A stretch of 51,122 nucleotides of DNA. Source: CALNBC01 sp050945915 (GTDB lineage: Bacteria > Bacillota > Clostridia > Christensenellales > CALWSW01). The position numbers and the translations under genes were made by a program. Of the stretch, positions 1 to 10,322 are shown in pieces; the stretch's first letter is position 1; every line of letters begins with the position of its first letter. The stretch is from assembly GCA_050945915.1 (NCBI GenBank), contig JBMNTV010000007.1, positions 1 to 51,122 on the forward strand. Reading direction: 5' to 3'. The notes beneath the pieces were generated by a model that made no database searches, was not told the DNA's origin, and was given only the letters and a program-made list of their open reading frames with translations.

Positions 1-1
1 C

Positions 2-1603
2 GACCACGACTGCCTGGTGGACCCGCACAAAGGGCGCAGATTCACCTATGCGCAGTTTCGGGAAGAGTGCGACCGCGTGGCCCGTGGGTTGATGGCCATC
101 GGCGTCCGGCCGGGGGACCATGTCGCGGTCTGGGCGACAAACAGGATCGAATGGGTGACCACCATGTTCGCAACAGCGAAGATCGGCGCGGTTTTGGTTA
201 CCGTAAACACCAACTACAAGCGTTTCGAACTGGAATACCTGCTCCGCCAGAGCGACACGATGACCCTGATCCTCATCAAAGGCTTCAAGGACAGCGATTA
301 TGTTCAGCATTTGCGGGACATCTGTCCGGAACTGGCCCACTCCCAGCCCGGAAGGCTGTATTGCCGGGCGCTCCCTTACCTGAAAAACGTGATTTACCTG
401 GAAGATGAGCGCGAACCGGGCATGTATAACTGGGAGGATCTTTACGCCCTTGCCGAAACCGTGGACGATAAAGAAAGGCAGCGCGTCCAGGACAGCCTGG
501 ATGTTCACGACGTTGTAAACATGCAGTACACCTCCGGCACGACGGGCTTTCCCAAGGGGGTCATGCTGACCCACCACGGCGTGATCAATAACGGAAAAAG
601 CATCGGCGACGGCAAAAAGCTGACGGAAAATGACCGCGAATGTATTCCCGTTCCGCTGTTTCACTGTTTTGGTTGCGTGCTGGGCGTCACCTCCTGCGTC
701 ACCCATGGCTCGGCGATGGTGCTGGTGGAACGTTTCCATCCGCTGCTGGTCATGCAGGCGGTCCAGATGGAACGCTGTACGTCGCTGCTCGGCGTGCCGA
801 CGATGTATATTTCCATTTTGAACCATCCGGAGTTCAAGAACTACGACTTTTCCAGCCTGAGGACGGGGATCATGAGCGGTTCGCCCTGCCCCATCGAGGT
901 GATGAAGCGCGTGAATGTGGAAATGCACATGCCGGAAATCGTGATCTGCTTCGGCATGACGGAATCCTCGCCGGTCACCACCATGACCTGCACGGACGAT
1001 CCGCTGGAAAAGCGCGTTTCGACGGTGGGAAGGATTCAACCGAATATGGAAATCAGAATCGTGGACCCCGAAACCGGGGAAGATGTCCCGCCGAACACCC
1101 CAGGAGAGTTCCTGACCCGGGGCTATCAAGTGATGAAGGGGTATTACAAGATGCCCGAAGCCACCCGCATGGCCATCGATGAGGACGGCTGGCTGCATAC
1201 CGGCGACCTGTGCACAGTGGATGAAGAGGGGTATTACAGGGTGGTGGGAAGACTGAAGGACATGATCATCCGAGGGGGAGAGAACGTCTACCCCCGGGAA
1301 ATCGAGGAGTTCATGTATACCCACCTGTTGGTGAAGGACGTGCAGGTGGTGGGCGTGCCGGATGAAAAGTACGGCGAAGAGGTGATGGCCTTCGTGATCA
1401 TGAAGGAAGGAGCCCACGCGACAGAGGAGGAGCTGATCCGCTTCGTCAAAGAGGGGCTGTCCCGGTTCAAGGCCCCGCGATACGTTCGCTTTGTGGAGGA
1501 GTTCCCGGTCACAGCCAGCGGAAAAATCCAAAAATACAAGCTGCGGGAGATGGGCGTGGAGATGCTTGGCCTTCAACAAGCCGCAAGAATCGAAACGGCC
1601 TAA
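2..1603 (+). CDS. Acyl-CoA synthetase (AMP-binding, FadD-like), 5' truncated by window edge
   Basis: The reading frame is open back to the first base, so the true start lies upstream; a GTG at 17 is in frame but has no ribosome binding site in view. This is an ANL-superfamily enzyme that activates a carboxylic acid with ATP and passes it to CoA. Counting visible residues from base 2, the phosphate-binding motif YTSGTTGFPKG begins near residue 176. The hinge/A8 stretch KDMIIRGGENVYP lies near 420, and the catalytic lysine in ASGKIQKYK is about residue 508. About 533 residues are present, so only a short N-terminal piece is likely missing. The substrate (medium- or long-chain fatty acid, or another acid) cannot be read from the sequence. 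A strong terminator follows at 1651-1697. Confidence 0.9.
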   Translation, partial: DHDCLVDPHKGRRFTYAQFREECDRVARGLMAIGVRPGDHVAVWATNRIEWVTTMFATAKIGAVLVTVNTNYKRFELEYLLRQSDTMTLILIKGFKDSDYVQHLRDICPELAHSQPGRLYCRALPYLKNVIYLEDEREPGMYNWEDLYALAETVDDKERQRVQDSLDVHDVVNMQYTSGTTGFPKGVMLTHHGVINNGKSIGDGKKLTENDRECIPVPLFHCFGCVLGVTSCVTHGSAMVLVERFHPLLVMQAVQMERCTSLLGVPTMYISILNHPEFKNYDFSSLRTGIMSGSPCPIEVMKRVNVEMHMPEIVICFGMTESSPVTTMTCTDDPLEKRVSTVGRIQPNMEIRIVDPETGEDVPPNTPGEFLTRGYQVMKGYYKMPEATRMAIDEDGWLHTGDLCTVDEEGYYRVVGRLKDMIIRGGENVYPREIEEFMYTHLLVKDVQVVGVPDEKYGEEVMAFVIMKEGAHATEEELIRFVKEGLSRFKAPRYVRFVEEFPVTASGKIQKYKLREMGVEMLGLQQAARIETA

Positions 1604-1650
1604 GGGCGCCTTGGTCAACCGATCTACGGATGTTCGTTCAACCTGTTGAG

Positions 1651-1697
1651 TTTGCGGAGCCGAATCCAGAAAAAATGGATGGGCTCCGCAAATTTTT
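1651..1697 (+). terminator. Rho-independent terminator after the acyl-CoA synthetase gene
   Basis: An 11-bp perfect outer stem (TTTGCGGAGCC with GGCTCCGCAAA) encloses a second 5-bp stem (ATCCA with TGGAT) around an A-rich loop, and TTTTT follows. It separates the synthetase gene from the next transcription unit. Confidence 0.85.
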
Positions 1698-1700
1698 CGC

Positions 1701-1728
1701 TTGAAATTTAGTAAATAAGTAGTATACT
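1701..1728 (+). promoter_or_regulatory. Sigma-A-type promoter for the DUF6530-like gene
   Basis: TTGAAA (1701-1706) and TATACT (1723-1728) are separated by 16 bp. The pair lies directly downstream of the terminator and about 30 bp upstream of the start codon at 1759. Confidence 0.65.
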
Positions 1729-1758
1729 GAATGAGTAAAACAATACCGGGAGGCAGAC

Positions 1759-2241
1759 ATGGATATTCCGACGAACTTGAAGCACAAGCCAGTCATCGTG
1801 GCAGACAATTACGCAAAGGTGGACGGCAGAAAGGCCTATGACACCGACGCGATGGGACTCTCCCTGGGCCTTGCCCAGTGGAACGACCGGGGGCGGGTGG
1901 ACGTTTCCGCCAAAGTGTGGCGCTATACGGGCACAAAATGGTCCCGCCAATCGGAGGAACTCCCGCTGCACAGGATCATCGACCTCGCCATTCTCATTTG
2001 CCGAGCCCGCCACTATTTTTCCGAAGAAGCGTACAGATTCCCCAAGGGCTACGACCCGGAAAAACCGCTGATTGACCGCATCGGCCTGCAGGGGGACGCG
2101 ATGAACGTCGCCATCTGTACGAGTAACGAGCGTATCGACGAGGATATCCGCCTGTTTGAACAGGCGATGAACCAGGACGACGAGCTTCTGGGAGAGCGGC
2201 TTCAGGTGCTTTCCCGGCTGCTGAAGGAAATGGGTTATTGA
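1759..2241 (+). CDS. Small conserved protein, resembles DUF6530 family
   Basis: The protein has 160 residues and starts with ATG behind GGGAGGC. It has no signal peptide or membrane segment and looks like a compact soluble cytoplasmic protein. The stretches GLSLGLAQWNDRGRVDVSAK, WSRQSEELPLHRIIDLA and the C-terminal GERLQVLSRLLKEMGY match my memory of a clostridial family of unknown function catalogued as DUF6530. I cannot verify that name here, and no catalytic motif is evident. The gene seems to be its own transcription unit: it has a promoter and an upstream terminator, and parE has a separate promoter. No function is assigned. Confidence 0.8.
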   Translation: MDIPTNLKHKPVIVADNYAKVDGRKAYDTDAMGLSLGLAQWNDRGRVDVSAKVWRYTGTKWSRQSEELPLHRIIDLAILICRARHYFSEEAYRFPKGYDPEKPLIDRIGLQGDAMNVAICTSNERIDEDIRLFEQAMNQDDELLGERLQVLSRLLKEMGY

Positions 2242-2274
2242 TCAATTTCCGGTCCAGCGGAAACTGCGGGTAAC

Positions 2275-2304
2275 TTGACAGTGCGCCGAGCTTTCGATTA
2301 TCAT
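2275..2304 (+). promoter_or_regulatory. Probable promoter of parE-parC
   Basis: A consensus TTGACA (2275-2280) is followed after 18 bp by TATCAT (2299-2304). The parE start codon is 36 bp downstream, behind the GGGGGG ribosome binding site at about 2330. Confidence 0.6.
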
Positions 2305-2340
2305 CGATAAGGCAAAATACCAATCCCTGGGGGGCGAAGA

Positions 2341-4287
2341 ATGAAAGAAACCTACACCGCCAGCGATATCAAAGTGCTGGAGGGGCTGGAGGCCGTTCGC
2401 ATGCGGCCGGGCATGTATATCGGCTCAACCGGCGCTTCCGGGCTTCACCATCTGCTGTGGGAGATCGTGGACAACTCCATCGACGAAGCCGCCAACGGCT
2501 TTGCCGACTTAATCGAAATTACCATCCACAGGGACAATTCGATTACCGTGACGGACAACGGCCGGGGAATCCCCGTCGGGATTCACGAACAACTGGGGGT
2601 TTCCGGGGTGGAGGTTGTGTTTACCCAACTTCACGCCGGGGGCAAGTTCGGGGATTCGAATTACAGTTTTTCCGGCGGGCTGCACGGCGTCGGCGCGTCT
2701 GTGGTGAACGCCCTTTCCGAATGGCTCTGGTGTGAGGTGTATCAAAACGGCAAGGTTTACCGCCAGGATTTTGAAAGCGTTTTGGAAAACGGCAGGATTG
2801 TTTCTGGCAGGCCCAAAGGCCCGCTCAAAGAGATGGGGCGTACCAGGAAGCGCGGCAGCGCCATCACCTTTTTGCCCGATCGGCGCGTTTTCGAAACGCT
2901 GAACTGGAACGATGAAAAGATCGCTCGACGCTTGCGGGAACTCGCCTTCCTGAACAAGGGGCTCACCCTGGTCCTTTCCGATGAGCGATCCAAAGAGTTC
3001 GAAAAACAGGAGTTCAGAGCGGACGGCGGCATCAGCGATTTCGTCCGTTTTTTAAACGAGGGCAACGACTGCCTGTATGATCCGCCCATTTTTATCGAGG
3101 GCAATGTAAACGGGATTCGCGTCCAGGCGGCGATTCAGCACAACGATTCAGAAAACGAATCGATCTTTTCCTATGTGAACAACATTCCCACCAACCAGGG
3201 CGGAACCCACGAAAAGGGCTTTCGCACCGCGGTGACCAAGGTGATGAACGAATACTGCCGCCGCGTGGGAGTCCTGAAGGAAAAGGACAAGAACTTTCCC
3301 GGAGATGATTTCCGCGAAGGCATGACGGCGGTGCTGTCCATCCGGATGAAGGACGTCCAGTTCGAAGGCCAGACTAAGAACAAGCTGGGCAATACCGAGG
3401 CCGAGGGAGCCGTGGAATCGGTGATCAGCGAAGGGCTGACGCATTTCACCCAGGACCTTCGCAACGCGGATCTTTGCGCGAAGATTGTGGAAAAGGCCCA
3501 AAAGGCCGCCAGGATGCGCGAAGCGGCAAGAAAGGCGAAGGCCGTCGAGCGCGAGCGCAACAAGCTGGAAAACGCGCCCTTAGTGGGCAAGCTGAGCGCC
3601 TGCACCGGAAGGGACAGGAAGAAGAACGAGCTTTTCATCGTAGAGGGCGAGTCCGCGGGCGGCAGCGCGAAGCAGGGCCGGGACCGCACATTTCAGGCGA
3701 TTCTGCCGTTGCGCGGCAAGCCGCTGAACGCGGAAAAGACCACCCTGGAGGATGTGCTGAAAAATCAGGAATTTCGCTCCATCATCACCGCTTTGGGAAC
3801 GGGTGTGGGCAAGGATTTCCGCATCGCGGACCTCAGATACAACAAGGTGATCATCCTTTCGGACGCAGACCAGGACGGCGCCCACATCCGGGCGATTCTG
3901 ATGACCTTCTTTTTCCGTTACATGCGGGAGCTGATCACCCAAGGACATGTATACATCGGCATGCCCCCGCTTTACAAGGTGCAGTCCGGAAAAAAAGTCG
4001 TGTACGCCTACGACGATCAGCAACTTGCCGAAGCCATTCAAAAGGCCGGCAAGGGCTACACCCTGCAGCGCTACAAGGGACTGGGCGAAATGAACCCGGA
4101 ACAGCTTTGGGAAACGACGATGGACCCGGGCAGGCGCACCCTGATGCAGGTTTCCATCGAGGACGCTGCGGATGCCGACCGGATCGTCTCCATCCTGATG
4201 GGGAACAAGACGGAACCCAGAAAGATGTATATCAGCAAATACGCCAATTTCAACAGGGTGGACAAGTTCAGGCCGAAGGAGGGCTAA
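2341..4287 (+). CDS. parE: DNA topoisomerase IV subunit B (ParE; type IIA topoisomerase ATPase subunit)
   Basis: This ATPase subunit of a type IIA topoisomerase works with the next gene product to decatenate or relax DNA. The 648-residue protein has the GHKL ATPase motifs in order: EIVDNSIDEA, DNGRGIPVG, GGLHGVGASVVNALS, and the QTK loop in FEGQTKNKLGN. The TOPRIM motifs EGESAGGSAKQGR and SDADQDGAHI follow, then a GyrB/ParE C-terminal domain ending RPKEG. GyrB and ParE are close relatives. I favour ParE because dnaA, dnaN, recF and the other oriC genes that usually flank gyrBA are absent; a gyrase call cannot be excluded. The stop codon directly abuts the parC start, so the two subunits are probably translationally coupled. 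Confidence 0.85.
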   Translation: MKETYTASDIKVLEGLEAVRMRPGMYIGSTGASGLHHLLWEIVDNSIDEAANGFADLIEITIHRDNSITVTDNGRGIPVGIHEQLGVSGVEVVFTQLHAGGKFGDSNYSFSGGLHGVGASVVNALSEWLWCEVYQNGKVYRQDFESVLENGRIVSGRPKGPLKEMGRTRKRGSAITFLPDRRVFETLNWNDEKIARRLRELAFLNKGLTLVLSDERSKEFEKQEFRADGGISDFVRFLNEGNDCLYDPPIFIEGNVNGIRVQAAIQHNDSENESIFSYVNNIPTNQGGTHEKGFRTAVTKVMNEYCRRVGVLKEKDKNFPGDDFREGMTAVLSIRMKDVQFEGQTKNKLGNTEAEGAVESVISEGLTHFTQDLRNADLCAKIVEKAQKAARMREAARKAKAVERERNKLENAPLVGKLSACTGRDRKKNELFIVEGESAGGSAKQGRDRTFQAILPLRGKPLNAEKTTLEDVLKNQEFRSIITALGTGVGKDFRIADLRYNKVIILSDADQDGAHIRAILMTFFFRYMRELITQGHVYIGMPPLYKVQSGKKVVYAYDDQQLAEAIQKAGKGYTLQRYKGLGEMNPEQLWETTMDPGRRTLMQVSIEDAADADRIVSILMGNKTEPRKMYISKYANFNRVDKFRPKEG

Positions 4288-6738
4288 ATGGCCAGAAAGA
4301 AAGACACTACCGGCATGGGAACGCAAGCAGAAAGGCTTCTTTCGGTCACCATGGAGGAAGTGATGCATAACTCCATGATGCCCTATGCCGAATACGTGAT
4401 CCTCGACCGGGCGATCCCCCGGGTGGAGGACGGCTTAAAGCCAGTCCAGCGCAGGATCCTCTATACGATGATGGAGCTGTCCCTCATGCCGGACAAGCCC
4501 CACAGAAAATCCGCCCGCATCGTCGGCGATTGCCTGGGCAAGTACCATCCCCACGGGGACACCAGCGTCTACGATGCGATGGTGCGTATGGCCCAACCCT
4601 TTAACATGAGCGCGCAGCTGGTGGACGGTCACGGCAACTTCGGCTCGATGGACGGGGACCCAGCGGCGGCGATGCGCTATACCGAAGCGCGGATGACGCC
4701 CCTAGCTTTGGAGCTTCTTCGGGATATTGACAAGGACACGGTGGAGTTCAGCCTGAACTTCGACGACACCCTGAAGGAGCCGGACGTGCTCCCCGGGCGT
4801 TTCCCGAACCTTTTGGTCAACGGGGCGACGGGGATCGCCGTAGGCCTCGCCACCAACATCCCGCCCCACAACCTGGGGGAAGCCATCGACGCCACCGTCG
4901 CCATGCTCCAAAAGCCGAATATTGCCGTCAAAGAGCTGATGCAATACCTTCCCGGGCCGGATTTTCCCACAGGTGGACTGTTGCTCAATACCGAGGAAAT
5001 CGCGGCGGCCTATGAGACCGGCAGGGGCAGACTCGTGCTCCGGGCAAAGACTCATATCGAACCCTTAAAGAACGGCAAAAGCCTCATCGTGGTGACGGAG
5101 TTCCCCTATCAGGTGAACAAGGCCGCCGCCCAGGAGAAGATCCTCAGGCTTTCGGAATCGAAAAAGACCCTCTTTGCCGGCATCGCCGACATCCGGGAGG
5201 AATCGGACCGCAACGGCACCCGGGTGGTCATCGAGGTCAAAAAAGACGCAGACCCCGAAAAGATCCTCAACTATCTGTATAAATATTCGGACCTGCAGGT
5301 CAACTTCGGCGTCAACCTGGTGGCGATCGCGGACGGCAAGCCCAAGCAGATGGGCCTGAAGGAAGTGCTTTCCCACTACATCGACCATCAGAAGGATGTG
5401 GTGACGCGAAGGACGCGCCACGACCTGGATGCCGCCGAGCGCCGCGCCCACGTTCTGGAGGGGCTGATCGTCGCGGTGGACCATGTGGACGAGGTGATCC
5501 GCCTGATTCGCGCCAGCGACACGCCGGCGCAAGCCCGGGATGGATTGATGAAGCGCTATTCTCTCACCCAGATTCAGGCCCAGGCGATTCTGGACATGCG
5601 CCTCGCCCGGCTCACCAGCCTGCAGATCATCGAACTGCGGGCGGAATATGACGAGGTCGTGAAGCTGATCGCCGAGTTGAAGAGCATTCTGGAAGATCCC
5701 AAGAAGCTGCTTGCAGTCATTCGGCGCGAATTGCTGGAAATCAAGAAAAAGTACGCCGTGCCGAGAAGGACCGCTCTGATTGACGGCAACCCGGACATCA
5801 CTGTGGACGAAAGTGAGCTGAAGGTCGTTTCGGATGTGACGGTATATGCCACTGCTTCCGGGATTAAGCGGGTGGGCGCGAAAGTCTTTGCCCAAAAGGG
5901 CAGCCAGGAGGAAGGGCGGACCTTTTTCGCCCTGGATACGCGGACGGACAAACGCGTCCAGTTCTTCACCAACCAGGGCAGAATGTTTTCCATCGACGCG
6001 GAGGACATTCCCGAGCCTAAGGGCAAGCAGCTCGGCTCTCTGCCCGCTGCGCTGTTTGCCGGCTGGAACGACGACGAACACGTCGTCGCTGCATTTTCCT
6101 TCGACTCTTATCCGGAAGATCAAAACCTGCTGTTCTTCACAAAAATGGGTCGTGCAAAGCGTGCCTCCCTCGCCGCATTTGAAACCCGGAGTAAAAAGTT
6201 CACGGCAATCGGCTTGAAGGAAGGGGACGAGGTCCTCTCCGTGGTGTTGGACAAGGGCTTAAAAACTGTGCTGATGATCACAGCGCAGGGCATGAGCATC
6301 CGCTTCCCCGCCGATACCGTTCCCCAAATGGGAAGGACTGCCGCCGGTGTCAAGGCGATTGCCTTGGAGGAGGGGGATTTGGTGCTGTTTGCGGACCAGG
6401 TCCCGGATGACGCGCAGATGCTTTTGATCAGCGACCTCGGTTACGCAAAGCGCAGTTTGATCCTCGATTATGAGTGCCAGAAGCGGAACGGCAAAGGCCA
6501 ACGCACCTTTGAGTTTCGAAAGAACGGGGCGAACGGAACCAAGCTCGCGGTCGCGATTTTGCTGGAGGAGCCCGCCACCTTCGCCGTCGAACAGCTTCGG
6601 AGCGGGAGGACGGTTTTTGCCTCCGAGGAGGTGTTGGTGGAAAAACGCCAGTCCCGGGGCCTGCCTCTGGTGATGGCCATGCTGGATGACGTTGTGATCG
6701 ACGCCTACATTGCCGACGAAAGGACGCAAAAAGGCTAA
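4288..6738 (+). CDS. parC: DNA topoisomerase IV subunit A (ParC; type IIA topoisomerase cleavage subunit)
   Basis: The 816-residue DNA-cleaving subunit is the partner of ParE. The winged-helix region contains GKYHPHGDTSVYDAMVR, where Thr92 and Asp96 sit at the quinolone-determining positions. The catalytic tyrosine is Tyr131 in MRYTEARM. A coiled-coil tower and the C-terminal beta-pinwheel follow. The start codon comes immediately after the parE stop, with the Shine-Dalgarno AAGGAGGG inside the parE 3' end. One oddity is QKRNGKG at residues 731-737, which resembles the gyrase-specific GyrA box (QRRGGKG) but lies late in the pinwheel rather than in its first blade. This leaves a little doubt over whether the enzyme is purely ParC-like. 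Confidence 0.85.
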   Translation: MARKKDTTGMGTQAERLLSVTMEEVMHNSMMPYAEYVILDRAIPRVEDGLKPVQRRILYTMMELSLMPDKPHRKSARIVGDCLGKYHPHGDTSVYDAMVRMAQPFNMSAQLVDGHGNFGSMDGDPAAAMRYTEARMTPLALELLRDIDKDTVEFSLNFDDTLKEPDVLPGRFPNLLVNGATGIAVGLATNIPPHNLGEAIDATVAMLQKPNIAVKELMQYLPGPDFPTGGLLLNTEEIAAAYETGRGRLVLRAKTHIEPLKNGKSLIVVTEFPYQVNKAAAQEKILRLSESKKTLFAGIADIREESDRNGTRVVIEVKKDADPEKILNYLYKYSDLQVNFGVNLVAIADGKPKQMGLKEVLSHYIDHQKDVVTRRTRHDLDAAERRAHVLEGLIVAVDHVDEVIRLIRASDTPAQARDGLMKRYSLTQIQAQAILDMRLARLTSLQIIELRAEYDEVVKLIAELKSILEDPKKLLAVIRRELLEIKKKYAVPRRTALIDGNPDITVDESELKVVSDVTVYATASGIKRVGAKVFAQKGSQEEGRTFFALDTRTDKRVQFFTNQGRMFSIDAEDIPEPKGKQLGSLPAALFAGWNDDEHVVAAFSFDSYPEDQNLLFFTKMGRAKRASLAAFETRSKKFTAIGLKEGDEVLSVVLDKGLKTVLMITAQGMSIRFPADTVPQMGRTAAGVKAIALEEGDLVLFADQVPDDAQMLLISDLGYAKRSLILDYECQKRNGKGQRTFEFRKNGANGTKLAVAILLEEPATFAVEQLRSGRTVFASEEVLVEKRQSRGLPLVMAMLDDVVIDAYIADERTQKG

Positions 6739-6822
6739 AAACCGCGGCTTCTGCCCGTGAACAGGTATTCAAACCGGGGGCATGCGCATACATATTCCAC
6801 ATACGGCCGTCGGAGGTGGAAT

Positions 6823-7428
6823 ATGGACTGCACCAACCGGGTAACGCTGTCCGGCAGCGTCAAAGGAGAATTGAGCTACTCTCACAGCGTATACAGCGAG
6901 GCGTTCTACACCTGTTTTCTTCAGGTTCCAAGGCTGTCCGGAACGGTGGACTTGCTGCCTTTGACCGTTTCCGAGCGACTATTGACCAACGCGGTCATTA
7001 CGGACGGAGCGGTTATCACCGTTTCGGGGCAGCTCAGGTCTTATAATAAGTTTTTCAAGGGCGCCTCGCGGTTGATTTTGACCGTCTTTGCCCAGGAGAT
7101 CGCCTTCGGGGGCGAGCCTGTGAACACGATCATCCTGACTGGCTATCTGTGCAAGCAGCCGACATACCGGGTAACCCCTTTTTCCCGGGAGATCACCGAT
7201 CTTCTGCTCGCGGTCAACCGGGCGTACAACAAATCAGACTATATTCCCGCCATCGCCTGGGGAAGAAACGCGCGATTCGCCGGAACATTGGGCATTGGCG
7301 ACTGCATCTCCGTCACTGGAAGAGTGCAGAGCAGGGAATATAAAAAACAGCTTCCGGATGGCGGGGAGGAGATTCGCACGGCTTACGAGGTGTCCATCGC
7401 CACCCTCGAACTGATCAAGCCCTCCTAA
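6823..7428 (+). CDS. SSB-like protein with two predicted OB folds
   Basis: The 201-residue product probably binds single-stranded nucleic acid. I place the start at the ATG behind GGAGGTGG (6812-6819); an in-frame GTG at 6757 has no ribosome binding site. The C-terminal half (about residues 95-201) has the bacterial SSB pattern: NTIILTGYLCKQPTYR, then DLLLAVNRAY, AIAWGRNARF, GDCISVTGRVQSREY, and a final strand YEVSIATLELI. The N-terminal half reads as a second, more diverged OB fold (RVTLSGSVKGEL ... ITVSGQLRSY). There is no acidic SSB tail (DDDIPF type), so it probably does not recruit partners as housekeeping SSB does. It follows parC by 84 bp and may be co-transcribed with it. Confidence 0.75.
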   Translation: MDCTNRVTLSGSVKGELSYSHSVYSEAFYTCFLQVPRLSGTVDLLPLTVSERLLTNAVITDGAVITVSGQLRSYNKFFKGASRLILTVFAQEIAFGGEPVNTIILTGYLCKQPTYRVTPFSREITDLLLAVNRAYNKSDYIPAIAWGRNARFAGTLGIGDCISVTGRVQSREYKKQLPDGGEEIRTAYEVSIATLELIKPS

Positions 7429-7586
7429 GGGAGAGAAGGGGATGGCAAAGGCTCTGCCGTCAGCTGTTCGCAAGGGTTTGATGAATATGGGAACTGGCAT
7501 CAAGGCTGTGTTGCTTTGCGTGCAGGGCCTTGGCCGTTTTCTTGGATTGGGCCCCAAAATGTCCGCTATGGCAACGAGAAACCAAA

Positions 7587-7616
7587 AAGTCCTCTTAAAT
7601 CGGGGACTTGTTTTTT
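7587..7616 (+). terminator. Terminator after the SSB-like gene
   Basis: A 6-bp stem (AAGTCC with GGACTT) flanked by an upstream A run is followed by GTTTTTT. The T run overlaps the -35 region of the next promoter. Confidence 0.6.
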
Positions 7617-7635
7617 CGTAGTACTGTGTTAAAAT
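7608..7635 (+). promoter_or_regulatory. Promoter of yerC, overlapping the upstream terminator
   Basis: TTGTTT (7608-7613), a 16-bp spacer and an extended -10 (TGTTAAAAT, hexamer 7630-7635) lie about 40 bp upstream of the yerC start. Confidence 0.5.
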
Positions 7636-7674
7636 AACAATAGGAACTGATTCGGCTAAATTGTGGAGGTAGTC

Positions 7675-7971
7675 ATGGAATACAAGGGTAAACTCAGCTC
7701 GGATGAGCTGGACGAACTGTTTTCCGCAATACTCCTTCTGGAAACGAAAGACGAATGCTATCGCTTTTTTGAAGACATTTGCACCATCAGCGAGATCAAG
7801 GCCATCGCCCAGCGCCTTTGCGTGGCCCGCATGTTGGACGAAAAAGTCACATATCAGGACATATCCCAAAAAACCGGCGCCTCCACGGCCACCATCAGCC
7901 GGGTCAACCGTTGCCTGCAGTACGGTGCAGGGGGATACAGGCTGGTGCTTGACCGCATGAAGGATCAGTAA
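7675..7971 (+). CDS. yerC: YerC/YecD family TrpR-like regulator
   Basis: This 98-residue protein belongs to the Trp-repressor superfamily clade called YerC/YecD, presumed DNA-binding regulators with no firmly known target. The C-terminal half holds a helix-turn-helix, VTYQDISQKTGASTATISRV; the N-terminal half is helical (DELDELFSAILLLETKDECYRF). The ATG is preceded by TGGAGGTAG; a GTG four codons upstream lies inside that ribosome binding site and is unlikely. It has its own promoter and a strong terminator. Bacillus subtilis also has yerC close to pcrA-ligA, so the neighbourhood supports the family call. Confidence 0.9.
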   Translation: MEYKGKLSSDELDELFSAILLLETKDECYRFFEDICTISEIKAIAQRLCVARMLDEKVTYQDISQKTGASTATISRVNRCLQYGAGGYRLVLDRMKDQ

Positions 7972-8000
7972 GCCAAAGCCGCAAAAGGAATAACCATATT

Positions 8001-8041
8001 GCCGCGACGCGGGGATTACCCTTGTGCGCCGCGGCTTTTTT
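8001..8041 (+). terminator. Rho-independent terminator after yerC
   Basis: The GC-rich interrupted stem GCCGCG-CGC-GGG pairs with CCC-GCG-CGCGGC around an ATTA loop and is followed by TTTTTT. Confidence 0.8.
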
Positions 8042-8096
8042 GCTGTACGGGAAGCCTGGATTTTGGTAAAGTGTATGGCGGAAAGGATGTAATACG

Positions 8097-10307
<2,211 letters not shown>

Positions 10308-10322
10308 AGGAGGGCGTTCAAC

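Noticed and set aside
2341..6738. gyrB-gyrA identity for the topoisomerase pair
   Set aside because: Sequence alone leaves it possible, but no dnaA, dnaN, recF or other oriC genes are adjacent and the A subunit lacks a GyrA box in the expected first blade; parE-parC was preferred.
7442..7621. 59-codon plus-strand open frame after the SSB-like gene, with a GGGAGAG-like site
   Set aside because: The frame runs through the terminator and the yerC promoter before stopping, and the peptide resembles nothing I know. It is not excluded but is unsupported.
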